64,000 nt of DNA from Fontibacter flavus (GTDB taxonomy: Bacteria > Bacteroidota > Bacteroidia > Cytophagales > Cyclobacteriaceae), in NCBI RefSeq assembly GCF_042432905.1, contig NZ_JBHLWI010000002.1, positions 83,833 to 147,832 of the forward strand, in the 5' to 3' direction. Of the stretch, positions 8,712 to 17,031 are shown piece after piece. How positions within the stretch are numbered: position 1 is the stretch's first letter; every line of letters begins with the position of its first letter. The position numbers were made by a program, and so were the translations under genes. The notes beneath the pieces are model-generated. The model searched no databases and was not told the origin of the DNA. It was given only the letters and a program-made list of their open reading frames with translations.

Positions 8712-11183
8712 ATGAGTTATCGTGAATTCATACACAGACCAACCTTAGTGATTTTACTGGGGTTGGTTTGTTTTTTGGGAATGGGGCTAAAAGGAAAGAC
8801 GACCTTTTCAAGCCTTCCCAATGCAGGATTGCTCTATCCTGAACTTCAAGCTCAAAACATACCGTCCAAAGTGATAAACTCAGGACAACAGGAAAATATT
8901 GCCTGGAAGGCCCGATGGATCAGCCTTCCCGAAAATGAATTGCCGCGCTATGCAGTAGTACAGGCCAGAAATGAATTCGAGCTTGTCCGAGTTCCACAAA
9001 AACTGATGATTGACCTTTCTGCTGTCATCCGGTACAAATTATTCATCAATGGCGTGTACATTGGTCAGGGACCGGCCAACAATGACCTGCAGCATTATGC
9101 CTATGATACTTATGACATAGCCCCACATCTGAAAACCGGAAAAAATGTGATCGCTCTGACAGTTTTTTCCTTGGGAGAAATGAACCCCTTGCGCTATCAT
9201 GACCTGGGCTTGAGATTTATCGTTCAGACTTCAGCTCCTGATTTTGAAAAAACACTCAATACAGGAACAGGCACTTGGAAAATCCAAGTCAACCAAGCCT
9301 ATGAAGCCACTGTCAGAGGAAAGGATTTTGATATCTATGGCTATTTTGCCATGGGAGGGGGAGAACAGATTGAAGGCGATAAATATCCCTGGGATTGGCA
9401 TCAAACAGGTTTCGATGATAGCGCATGGTCAAATCCAAGAATATTAGATCCAGGAAGGTCCTACGGGCATAGCCATTCCTATGGTCATGCCGAAATCAGC
9501 CTCAACAAAAGGGAAATCCCGATGATGAATGAGGAAGCCGAAAAAAGGCCCAAAATCAGGAAGACTTCCGGCTATTGGCAAGAGGAATTATTGGCAGCAT
9601 GGAACAATCAGGAATCACTGCGTATTCCAAAGTATACCGAAACTGTCATTTTACTCGATCAGGAATACCTCACCAAAGGACATACCCATTTTACCTTTTC
9701 AGGTGGAGAAGGGGCAGTGGTGGAAGTGGCATATGCAGAAGCCCTGTTTGGACCAGACAGAACACAGGGAAACCGAAATGAAATAGAAGGCAAAGCACTT
9801 ATAGGTCAAACAGACCGCTATATTTTGGATGGTGGATCCAAGAGAAGTTATTCCCAGCTTTTACCACGAACTTGGCGCTTCATTGAACTCAGGATCAAAA
9901 CTTCAAATGAAGATCTCATTTTTGACAATTATTTTGCACACAAATTTTTTTACCCTTTTGAACAGGCAGGAAGTTTTTCCACACCTTTTCAAATACATGA
10001 GGATATCTGGGAGGTAGGATGGAGGACTGCCTTGCTCTGTGCAGATGAAACTTATATGGATTGTCCCTATTATGAGCAGTTGCAGTATGTAGGAGATACA
10101 CGCGTTCAAGCATTGATTTCGCTATATGCGGCTGGAGATGACCGCTTGATGAAGAATGCCATCCGGCAGTTTGCCCATTCCATCACTGATGAAGGCATCA
10201 CCCAAAGCCGGTATCCTTCTAGTCTGCCACAGATGATTCCACCTTATTCCCTCTTTTGGGTGAACATGCTCCATGATTATTACATGCACCGGGATGATCC
10301 TGAATTTGTGGAAAAGTACCTGCCTCAGATCAGCTCTGTTTTGCATTGGTTTGAAAACAAACTTCAGGATGATTACATCCTAGGCCCAATGCCTTGGTGG
10401 TCCTATACCGATGTCACTGGTTGGGAGATGTCCTCACCTCCTGGATTCAAAGACGGGGGTTCAGTTGTCATGACCTTACAATATCTCTATGCTATTCAGG
10501 AAGCCATTCCATTATTTCAAAATTTTGGTAAGGGATATTTGGCAGGACATTTTAGGGACTTATCCACAAAAATCCAGAATAGCATCCACGAAAAAGCTTG
10601 GGTTCAGGAAAGGGGAATGCTGGCTGATTTGGCTAATCAATCAAGCTTCAGTCAACATGCCAACATTTTCGGCATACTTACCAACACGGTGGATAAATCT
10701 CTTCATGGACAATTGTTCCAAAAAATCATTGAGGAAGAAGGACTAGCACAGGCCAACATCTATTTCAGGTTTTATTTGACCCGTGCAGCCCAATACAGTG
10801 GCAATGGTGATTATTTTATCAACAACCTGCAGACCTGGGAAAGAATGTTGGAAGAAGGATTAACGACCTTTGCGGAACATGAATTCAGCACGAGATCAGA
10901 CTGCCACGCTTGGAGCGCGAGCCCCAATTTTGAATTTATCCACACGGTATGTGGTATTCAGCCGAAAGAGAAGCATTTTCGCTCCGTCCTCATTGCGCCC
11001 AATCCCGGATACTTATCCACATTTGAAGGCAGCATGCCACATCCCAAAGGGAAAATCCTGACGAAATATGATTTTGAGCAAAATTATGCCGAAATTACCT
11101 TACCTCCCGGCCTTGAAGGAACCTTTGAATGGCAGGGAAAAAGCTATGCACTTAAATCCGGAAACAACACCGTTAAATGGTAA
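8712..11183 (+). CDS. GH78 family alpha-L-rhamnosidase-like glycoside hydrolase
   Basis: This is an 823-residue exported glycosidase. The N-terminal 30 residues include a hydrophobic signal or anchor; beta-sandwich domains fill about 50-420 and an (alpha/alpha)6 barrel follows. The catalytic region reads MDCPYYEQLQYVGDTR from residue 449, with D450, E455 and D462 spaced as the conserved acidic residues of bacterial GH78 rhamnosidases. The second catalytic glutamate fits E722 (TTFAEHEF), followed by the typical SDCHAWSASPNFEF stretch. The family removes terminal alpha-L-rhamnose from glycans or plant glycosides. Its place in this operon suggests that released sugars feed the two Tat-exported enzymes. 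Substrate specificity is an inference from the family. Confidence 0.85.
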   Translation: MSYREFIHRPTLVILLGLVCFLGMGLKGKTTFSSLPNAGLLYPELQAQNIPSKVINSGQQENIAWKARWISLPENELPRYAVVQARNEFELVRVPQKLMIDLSAVIRYKLFINGVYIGQGPANNDLQHYAYDTYDIAPHLKTGKNVIALTVFSLGEMNPLRYHDLGLRFIVQTSAPDFEKTLNTGTGTWKIQVNQAYEATVRGKDFDIYGYFAMGGGEQIEGDKYPWDWHQTGFDDSAWSNPRILDPGRSYGHSHSYGHAEISLNKREIPMMNEEAEKRPKIRKTSGYWQEELLAAWNNQESLRIPKYTETVILLDQEYLTKGHTHFTFSGGEGAVVEVAYAEALFGPDRTQGNRNEIEGKALIGQTDRYILDGGSKRSYSQLLPRTWRFIELRIKTSNEDLIFDNYFAHKFFYPFEQAGSFSTPFQIHEDIWEVGWRTALLCADETYMDCPYYEQLQYVGDTRVQALISLYAAGDDRLMKNAIRQFAHSITDEGITQSRYPSSLPQMIPPYSLFWVNMLHDYYMHRDDPEFVEKYLPQISSVLHWFENKLQDDYILGPMPWWSYTDVTGWEMSSPPGFKDGGSVVMTLQYLYAIQEAIPLFQNFGKGYLAGHFRDLSTKIQNSIHEKAWVQERGMLADLANQSSFSQHANIFGILTNTVDKSLHGQLFQKIIEEEGLAQANIYFRFYLTRAAQYSGNGDYFINNLQTWERMLEEGLTTFAEHEFSTRSDCHAWSASPNFEFIHTVCGIQPKEKHFRSVLIAPNPGYLSTFEGSMPHPKGKILTKYDFEQNYAEITLPPGLEGTFEWQGKSYALKSGNNTVKW

Positions 11184-11201
11184 CCAAACACCTTTAGACC
11201 T

Positions 11202-12395
11202 ATGAAAAAACAACACTTATCCACAATCCTCTTACTCAGTATGGTCTTCGCTTGGGCCTGCCAACAAGGAAACAAAGAACAGGAAGTATCGTCAGCCGGT
11301 ACTGACTTTGTACCCAATCCTCAGGAACTGGCAGAACAACCTGTGGGCAAATTATCCATCGGAGATAAAGCCCCTTTCTTCCGCTTGCCCAATATTGATG
11401 GCAAGTATGTTTCCATCGATGATTTTGAAAGTTCGGAAGTACTGGTCATCAACTTTACCTGCAACCATTGTCCAACTGCACAGGCCTATGAAGACAGGTT
11501 TATTCAGGTCGTGGATGACTATAAAAGCAAAGGTGTGGCTTTCGTGGCCATTTCACCCAATAGCCCTATTGGCATCTTACCTGAAGAGCTTGGCTACACA
11601 GACCTGAATGATGACTACCGCAGCATGCAGATCCGTTATGTGGATAAAAAGTATAATTTTCCATACCTCTATGATGGAGACAAGCATGAATACTCTTTGG
11701 CCTATGGGCCTGATGCCACCCCACATGTTTTCGTATTTGACAAAGAAAGGAAATTAACCTACTCAGGCAGGTTGGATGCTTCAGAGAAGCCCGGTACTGC
11801 CAATGCTGATGACCTGAGAAATGCCATAGACAAAACCTTGGCAGGAGAAGCTTTGCCAGCAGATCAGGCCATCAACCCTGCCTTTGGCTGCTCCACCAAA
11901 TGGGCCTGGAAAAACGAATATACCCTCAAAACCAATGAAGAGTGGAAACAAAGGCCGGTGGAAGTTCAAAAGATATCCACATCGGGTCTTGCAGAATTGC
12001 TGAAAAACGACAGCGATAAGTTATTGTTGATCAACTTCTGGGCAACCTGGTGCGGGCCTTGTGTGGTGGAATATCCGGAGTTTATTGAGATTCAGCGTAT
12101 GTATGGTGCTCGTGACTTTCAATTTGTTTCATTGAGTATGGACAGTCCCGAACAGGAAGAGAAAGTGTTGAAGTTTCTCAAAAGCAAGCATTCTGCGGTA
12201 CCTAATTATCTCATCGATACCGAAGACAAATATGCGGTGATTGAGGTGGTCAAAAATGATTGGGGAGGCAGTTTGCCGATCACCTTATTGATCGAGCCGG
12301 GAGGTAATATTGCCTACAAAGTGATGGGTGAAATCAATGCTTTGGAATTGAAAAGAGCGATTGTAGACCATCCGATGATTGGGAGATATTATTGA
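11202..12395 (+). CDS. Lipoprotein with two thioredoxin-fold domains (redoxin plus TlpA-like)
   Basis: This 397-residue protein has a lipobox with Cys20 and then two thioredoxin-fold units. The first (about 50-210) is an AhpC/TSA or redoxin type with C87-N-H-C90-P at the start of the active helix. The second (about 255-395) is TlpA-like with the classical W-C284-G-P-C287 motif in a WATWCGPC stretch. It is expected to sit in the cell envelope and perform thiol-disulfide or peroxide chemistry. Eighteen bases separate it from the GH78 gene, so it appears to be the last gene of the carbohydrate operon. Its connection with sugar metabolism is unexplained; it may protect or reduce exported enzymes. 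Confidence 0.85.
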   Translation: MKKQHLSTILLLSMVFAWACQQGNKEQEVSSAGTDFVPNPQELAEQPVGKLSIGDKAPFFRLPNIDGKYVSIDDFESSEVLVINFTCNHCPTAQAYEDRFIQVVDDYKSKGVAFVAISPNSPIGILPEELGYTDLNDDYRSMQIRYVDKKYNFPYLYDGDKHEYSLAYGPDATPHVFVFDKERKLTYSGRLDASEKPGTANADDLRNAIDKTLAGEALPADQAINPAFGCSTKWAWKNEYTLKTNEEWKQRPVEVQKISTSGLAELLKNDSDKLLLINFWATWCGPCVVEYPEFIEIQRMYGARDFQFVSLSMDSPEQEEKVLKFLKSKHSAVPNYLIDTEDKYAVIEVVKNDWGGSLPITLLIEPGGNIAYKVMGEINALELKRAIVDHPMIGRYY

Positions 12396-12447
12396 GAGAC
12401 TAGAGATTAGACTTGCCTGCTGCAAGCAGGAGCGAGAAGCGAGCTTG

Positions 12448-12463
12448 CCTAACTTTAGGTAGG
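12448..12463. repeat. Dispersed palindromic core, copy 2
   Basis: CCTAACTTTAGGTAGG follows CGAGAAGCGAGCTTG, the same context as copy 1 and, inverted, the copy at 26267. A related CCTGC/GCAGG palindrome lies 30 bases upstream. Confidence 0.6.
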
Positions 12464-12528
12464 AGATCAGAAAAGAAACAAGATTCAAGAAGCAAGAAAC
12501 AAGAAAGAGACCGCTGGGATTTTGGAAT

Positions 12529-12566
12529 GACCTCTGAGGTTTTTGAAACCTCGGAGGTCTTTTTTA
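12529..12566 (+). terminator. Rho-independent terminator downstream of the carbohydrate operon
   Basis: GACCTCTGAGGTTT (12529-12542) pairs with AAACCTCGGAGGTC (12546-12559) with one G-U pair and a three-base loop, followed by TTTTTT. It is about 130 bp after the thioredoxin-like gene. Confidence 0.7.
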
Positions 12567-12625
12567 TGAAAGGGGAAGTCGGATGACTGATGTCTGATGT
12601 TGGATGTTGGATGTTGGAAGCTTGG

Positions 12626-12775
12626 AACCATTAAGGGTTTTAGGGAATTAAGGAGTTCATTAAGTGATAGGAATTAGGGAATAGTTAATCGGAAAAAGAA
12701 AATACCGTAGGATTTCCTACTTTAGGTAGGTATGACAGACATTGTAGCCCAGTAGTTTACTGCCGAGTAAGGGAT
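12626..12775. repeat. About 150-bp dispersed repeat, copy A
   Basis: This stretch aligns over its length with 28921-29070: both contain TTCATTAAG, AATTAGGGAATAGTTAAT, GGAAAAAGAAAAT, CCGTAGGATTT, TTAGGTAGG and AGCCC(A/G)GTAGTTTA(C/T)TGCCG in the same order. It includes a CCTACTTTAGGTAGG core at 12716-12730. A partial relative lies at 12843-12912. Confidence 0.7.
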
Positions 12776-13183
12776 TGATACAGAATCCCAAAGTGCCGTA
12801 AGTACGATAGATGTTAGAGGTTTGATCTCTGGTGTTGGAGGTTGAAACATTAAGAAGTGAAGGGCATTAAGGAGTTCATTAAGTAATAGGGACTAGGGAA
12901 TAGTTAATAGAATGTTCTAGTTCTTGGAGGGTTGAGAATGATGAATGAAAGGAGTTGTCAAAAGTTGAGGATGAAAGTTTGGGTCAGGAAAGAGAGTTTA
13001 TGAGTCTTTTGAATAGGCCTGAAGGGCCGTCATAACATAGGGATGGTCGCAGCCCATCCAAAAAAAGGTAGCCCCTCAATCCCTACCGTGCCTGAAAGGT
13101 CCGGATAATCAAACAATGGGCGAAGTCCATTGTAATGTTAAGCTCCACAAATGAGGCTGAAAGCCACAGATAACATTTAGTAA

Positions 13184-13228
13184 AACCTTGGAGGTCATGG
13201 CGTCGCGGCATGAAAGACCTCCAAGGTT
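13184..13228. repeat. 13-bp perfect inverted repeat in the spacer
   Basis: AACCTTGGAGGTC at 13184-13196 and its exact complement at 13216-13228 enclose a 19-base GC-rich loop. No T-run follows on either strand. The stem sequence resembles that of the terminator at 12529, suggesting a shared origin. Confidence 0.5.
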
Positions 13229-13352
13229 ATCCAAGACTGAAGGAGATTTCCGGTAAAAGAACGGTTGGCTTTTAGACTTTTCCCCAAGAAGATACAATTT
13301 TGCTGAAATTTAAAATAGAATATTTAACAACCTTTAAAGCAGGTAAAAAGGA

Positions 13353-15377
13353 CTAATTTTTCAATTTGTAAAATTCCTCAATGAATGATTCATTAAAGCC
13401 TTGTCCCTCTCCACCACCTAAATAAACCTCATCGTTGATGATAAAGGAAAATGCGCGATATCTTCCTATTTTTCCAACAGAGGGCCCCGTTTGCCAGTTA
13501 TTGCTTAGTGGATCATAAACCCAAACATCGGACATTGCTCCGCCTCCTGACGGAATACCAGTAGCACAATATATTTTATCCTTATAAGCAAAACCAGTTT
13601 GAAATTGAATCGCTTGAGGTACTGCCGCTAGATTAATCCAGCTATCATTTGAGGGATCATATCTGAAAAGACCGTCCATTCCTGAATCCTGAGCCCCTCC
13701 AAAAATATAACCAAATTCGCCCACTGTCACTGCCGAAGCCTTGATGCTTCCTTCCAGTCCTATTGGTGGGTTTGACAGTTTTTTCCATGAATTGGTGCTT
13801 GTATTGTATTCGTAGAGATCCAGATAGTTAACAGTATTCGAGTTTTCAGTATTTCTTCCAAGCCCTAAATAAATTCTTCCTGAAAGAGCAAACATGCTCG
13901 CTGCGCCTCTTTTTCCTCCCGGAAAGTTGGCCTTTTTAGTCCAATTTTTGGTTCCAGGATCAAATTCCCAAAAGTTATCTGCATCTTGGGCTGTGTATAC
14001 AAAAGCCTTCCCACTGCTTGCCGTTACATTTCCTGCAGAGGCATTTTCAAAAGGAAGGCTGCTTTTGTTCCATGTGTTATTCCCAGGATTAAATTCCCAA
14101 AGGTAATCTTTTGAATCATTGAAATCAGAGGAATTCGAGATAACATAGCCCTTCTGGTTCAGAGAAAAAGCGCCAACATGTCCATAAAAATGAAATGGCA
14201 GTTGATTGGAAATCATTACCCAGTCATCTTTGATGCACATTGGTATGGAAAAAGTATGAACCTTATCTGCTACTTTCACAGTAATTTGAGCATTACCGTT
14301 GGGAAAGGGACCTCTTGGAACCCTTACTATAATTTCATTTTCATCACCACCTAGGATTTCAGCTTCTTGGCCTTCAATACTGACATGATTCCAAAATACA
14401 TCCGGATTAAAATTTTCACCTTTTATTATTATTTCATCCCAAGTTTCTGCACAATCCGGGATTTCCAATATTAAAGGTTCAACTAATGAAAGATTAAAAG
14501 TAGATTGGGCTTCCTGTAATTGTGCCTCTATGCGAAAAGGATGATCACTTGTTTTCAGTTCTTTGGGAATGCTTACCAACAATTCTTTTCTTTTGGCAGC
14601 CAAGATTTCCAACTTTGTGTTACCAACAAATACCGAATTTCTTTGCGGGATGGAATCAAAGTGGTTTCCTGTGATTTTAAACGGTTCCCCTATTTTAACA
14701 ATTTTAGGATCTACATCATGGATTTCAGGTTTATGAAGGGAATAGGGGAAAGTTGCAACTTTTTCAATACCAGAAGAATTATTGAAAACATTAATGTTGA
14801 AATTGGCAAATTTGACATTTTCGGGAATCTGGGCTTTCACAAATGTGTCTGAGACCACTTGCCAATAAAATGTGGCAACTTCTCCAAAACGCACTATTGT
14901 TTTTGCAGGGTCATCTCCTAAATTTCTTCCATAGATATTAATCCAGTCCTCCAAGTGACCTTTTTCAGGCGATACTCTTGTGATTACAGGGTCCTTTAGA
15001 CCACGTGAAACAAATGGTACTACATTTCCAAATATTACTTCATTATCAGTTTCAACGAAAGCTTTGTAATAGTAAGTTTTATTAGCCTGACTGGGTCTTC
15101 CCAATTCGTATTCAAAAGGACCCGACTTCTTCGGCTTTCCCAATCTTAAATTATTGATAGAGTTTATCCATGAATCGTTATCCTCAGAAACAAGAAAGCC
15201 ATGCTCTTTAATATTGGAAGGATTAGTCAATTCACCTTTGAGCAAAACAGAACCAGCAGCATTTACCTCGGGTTCTAATGTCTTAATGGTTGGAACTTTT
15301 TGGGGATCATCATCTTCCTTTTCACAACTCAAAAGAAGTATACTTAATAAGAAAAAGACTTTAAGGATATGGCGCAT
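13353..15377 (-). CDS. IPT/TIG and Kelch-repeat lipoprotein
   Basis: This 674-residue protein has a lipobox at Cys18 (L-L-L-S-C) after a hydrophobic signal. About residues 30-125 resemble a fibronectin-like module. From about 130 to 385, two or three IPT/TIG immunoglobulin-like units can be seen (PVITRVSPEKGHLEDWINIYG; PEIHDVDPKIVKIGEPFKITG). The C-terminal 280 residues are Kelch-type beta-propeller repeats with the recurring pattern W-x-FNPGNNTW, WEFDPGTKNW, YEYNTSTNSW, FRYDPSNDSW and WVYDPLSNNW. Such lipoproteins are common in Bacteroidota and probably bind glycans or proteins at the surface; no enzyme motif is present. It stands alone, with repeat-rich spacer on one side and an AT-rich spacer on the other. 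Confidence 0.82.
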   Translation of the reverse strand: MRHILKVFFLLSILLLSCEKEDDDPQKVPTIKTLEPEVNAAGSVLLKGELTNPSNIKEHGFLVSEDNDSWINSINNLRLGKPKKSGPFEYELGRPSQANKTYYYKAFVETDNEVIFGNVVPFVSRGLKDPVITRVSPEKGHLEDWINIYGRNLGDDPAKTIVRFGEVATFYWQVVSDTFVKAQIPENVKFANFNINVFNNSSGIEKVATFPYSLHKPEIHDVDPKIVKIGEPFKITGNHFDSIPQRNSVFVGNTKLEILAAKRKELLVSIPKELKTSDHPFRIEAQLQEAQSTFNLSLVEPLILEIPDCAETWDEIIIKGENFNPDVFWNHVSIEGQEAEILGGDENEIIVRVPRGPFPNGNAQITVKVADKVHTFSIPMCIKDDWVMISNQLPFHFYGHVGAFSLNQKGYVISNSSDFNDSKDYLWEFNPGNNTWNKSSLPFENASAGNVTASSGKAFVYTAQDADNFWEFDPGTKNWTKKANFPGGKRGAASMFALSGRIYLGLGRNTENSNTVNYLDLYEYNTSTNSWKKLSNPPIGLEGSIKASAVTVGEFGYIFGGAQDSGMDGLFRYDPSNDSWINLAAVPQAIQFQTGFAYKDKIYCATGIPSGGGAMSDVWVYDPLSNNWQTGPSVGKIGRYRAFSFIINDEVYLGGGEGQGFNESFIEEFYKLKN

Positions 15378-15805
15378 TTTAAACTAAACATATGCTTTAA
15401 ATCTAAATAATTTTCTTGTCAACTACAATACGAAATCTTTACTCTCTTAAAAATTAAAAACATCAACACTTAAACTATTAATTTTATGAAATACAATGCT
15501 ATTGACAAGCTTTTTCTAGGCGTCAAAAATAGTTTGGTCATGGTTGAAGGGCAGACTAAATTTTTGTGGCATCATATCTCAAATCTATTTTGTATATAAC
15601 CGACTGTTTAAATCTGGACCCATCAAGAATGTCCTAGTACAATTCTTTTTGTTTTGTGAACGCATACTCTTGTTCTTAAGAATCAACAACTTATTTGTTT
15701 GCTATTATCTTTATCCATTTTTTACCTGGTAAGCCCTTGAAATCTTAATTCGCTTGTTTCACTATAAAAATTTTCCTAAATTCAATTGTTCACAAATAAA
15801 AAGCT
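15378..15805. other. AT-rich spacer, no gene recognised
   Basis: This 428-base stretch separates two divergent genes, so it should contain both promoters. A 62-codon frame at 15544-15732 has the composition of non-coding AT-rich DNA and was not accepted. No clear TAnnTTTG element or operator palindrome was found in front of either gene. Confidence 0.5.
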
Positions 15806-16234
15806 ATGAACAATCTCGAACAAGAACCCGGTTTTCCATTCTATGTGGCTTCAAGGCTGATTTCACAATCCTACAGGGAACCCCTCGAATTCTTGGGCCT
15901 GACTTATCCACAATATTTGGTCATGCTATGTCTTTGGGAAGAGGATGGATTGATGGTCTCCCAAATAGGAGAGCGCTTATCCTTGGACTCAGGAACCTTA
16001 ACTCCCTTGCTCAAAAGATTAGAAGCCATGAACTATGTCAAAAGGGAAAGAAGTGAAGAAGATGAGCGGAAGGTGCAGATACAATTGACCTATCCCGGAA
16101 AATCCCTTCAGTCAAAAGCCAATGCCATTACGGCCAATATGGAGATACTTTTTGAAGAATGGACAGATAAAGAGAAAACCCAGTTTCAGCAATTACTCCA
16201 CAAGCTATTGACCCAACTCAAGTCCTTGGCTTAA
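15806..16234 (+). CDS. OhrR-like MarR family regulator lacking the sensor cysteine
   Basis: This 142-residue winged-helix protein matches the OhrR branch of the MarR family over its length: LTYPQYLVMLCLWE (32-45), the recognition region LSLDSGTLTPLLKRLEAM, and the wing with DERKV. OhrR senses organic hydroperoxides through an N-terminal cysteine in a QLCFxLY context. Here the equivalent segment is EPGFPFYVAS, with Gly9 in place of cysteine. The only cysteine is Cys42, in the helix after the conserved TYPQY tyrosines. No ohr gene is adjacent. It may be redox-blind, may use Cys42, or may respond to another ligand. The family call is secure; the sensing mechanism is open. Confidence 0.85.
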   Translation: MNNLEQEPGFPFYVASRLISQSYREPLEFLGLTYPQYLVMLCLWEEDGLMVSQIGERLSLDSGTLTPLLKRLEAMNYVKRERSEEDERKVQIQLTYPGKSLQSKANAITANMEILFEEWTDKEKTQFQQLLHKLLTQLKSLA

Positions 16235-16279
16235 GGCTTGTCATCTTGGAGTTTCAATTGATGGAATTTGCTAGTGCGC

Positions 16280-16552
16280 TTAAAGTGTAGGTCTTAGGAT
16301 AAATCCTTTGTCGCTGAGGTCCTTAGCGAGTTCTCTGGAAAATCGGCTGAAGATCTCCTCAAAATTATTCCATCCGCTTCCACCATCCACGTTTATTTTG
16401 GCGAGGTATTGATTTTTGAAGCGGTCGTTGTCGATCAAAAAAATATGAAATTCTGATCTGGGAACAAAATAGCTATCCCCTTCATAAAAAATACTAACTC
16501 CTTGCCCATTCCACAACCCCACACCAAAATTTATCCGTTTAATTTTTGGCAA
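16280..16552 (-). CDS. Small hypothetical protein
   Basis: This 90-codon frame has protein-like composition (FHIFLIDNDRF, GSGWNNFEEIFSRFSREL) but no recognised domain, signal or membrane span. The only plausible start is a TTG at 16552; no in-frame ATG exists between the upstream stop and the body. It lies between the OhrR-like gene (convergent) and the Kazal gene (divergent, 65 bp away). The absence of ATG leaves the possibility of a decayed or frameshifted gene, since an ATG lies just upstream in another frame. Confidence 0.45.
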   Translation of the reverse strand: MPKIKRINFGVGLWNGQGVSIFYEGDSYFVPRSEFHIFLIDNDRFKNQYLAKINVDGGSGWNNFEEIFSRFSRELAKDLSDKGFILRPTL

Positions 16553-16617
16553 AAAATTTGTCCATTTTTCTGTATCATTTCAACCTTATACTTCGTCTTC
16601 TTAAAAATCACATACCC

Positions 16618-16869
16618 ATGAAAAATCTAGGCCATCTCCTTTTTATCGTTCCTTTTTTAGTTTTCACCGCATTTACCTGTGAAACTATGGAATTAGAACC
16701 TGAGGTCTCATTGGAAAAAGAATGCTTCGATAGCCGTCAGGTCAAGAATGATGTCATGTGTGCAGCCATCTATCAACCCGTCTGCGGCTGCGATAGCAAA
16801 ACATACGGTAATGCCTGCGAAGCCAATGCCAAAGGAATTTTGAAGTTTACGGAAGGGCAATGTCAATAA
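16618..16869 (+). CDS. Kazal-type protease inhibitor lipoprotein
   Basis: This is an 83-residue secreted lipoprotein. A hydrophobic signal ends in a lipobox at Cys21 (F-T-A-F-T-C). The mature part has six cysteines (36, 48, 56, 58, 67, 82) and the Kazal signature YQPVCGCDSKTYGNACEA (51-68), which forms the inhibitory loop of serine protease inhibitors. It would be anchored at the envelope and inhibit serine proteases. The ATG at 16618 is chosen over a TTG at 16546 because it directly precedes a standard signal peptide. A secreted S9 serine peptidase follows 160 bp downstream in the same direction, but Kazal domains normally target trypsin- or subtilisin-like enzymes, so a functional link is only a possibility. 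Confidence 0.85.
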   Translation: MKNLGHLLFIVPFLVFTAFTCETMELEPEVSLEKECFDSRQVKNDVMCAAIYQPVCGCDSKTYGNACEANAKGILKFTEGQCQ

Positions 16870-17031
16870 CATAACCCCGTAATCCTTTTTTACTTCAGCA
16901 TGCTTGAGTCTGCAAAAAAGATCTTTTTCTACAGATAGTTAGATTTTTTTGCCAACGGTTGGTGGAAAGCCATGGAAATACTGTTTTTTGTTGGAAGATT
17001 TTTAAATTGAATAAATACCAACAATCATCCC

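Larger units (their letters stand above)
12396..13352. other. Repeat-rich spacer of about 950 bases, no gene recognised
   Basis: No believable frame on either strand. The spacer holds, in order: the dispersed purine-rich repeat with a palindromic core (12400-12515); a terminator hairpin (12529-12566); GATGTTG tandem text (about 12588-12618); a 150-bp repeat shared with 28921-29070; a shorter relative near 12843-12912; and a further hairpin at 13184-13228. The sequence looks like accumulated decayed elements between two convergent transcripts. Confidence 0.65.

Noticed and set aside
13109..13297. Minus-strand frame in the repeat-rich spacer
   Set aside because: It spans a perfect hairpin and repeat text; no protein-like features.
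15544..15732. 62-codon frame on the plus strand
   Set aside because: Composition is that of AT-rich non-coding DNA; start context and homology-like features are lacking.
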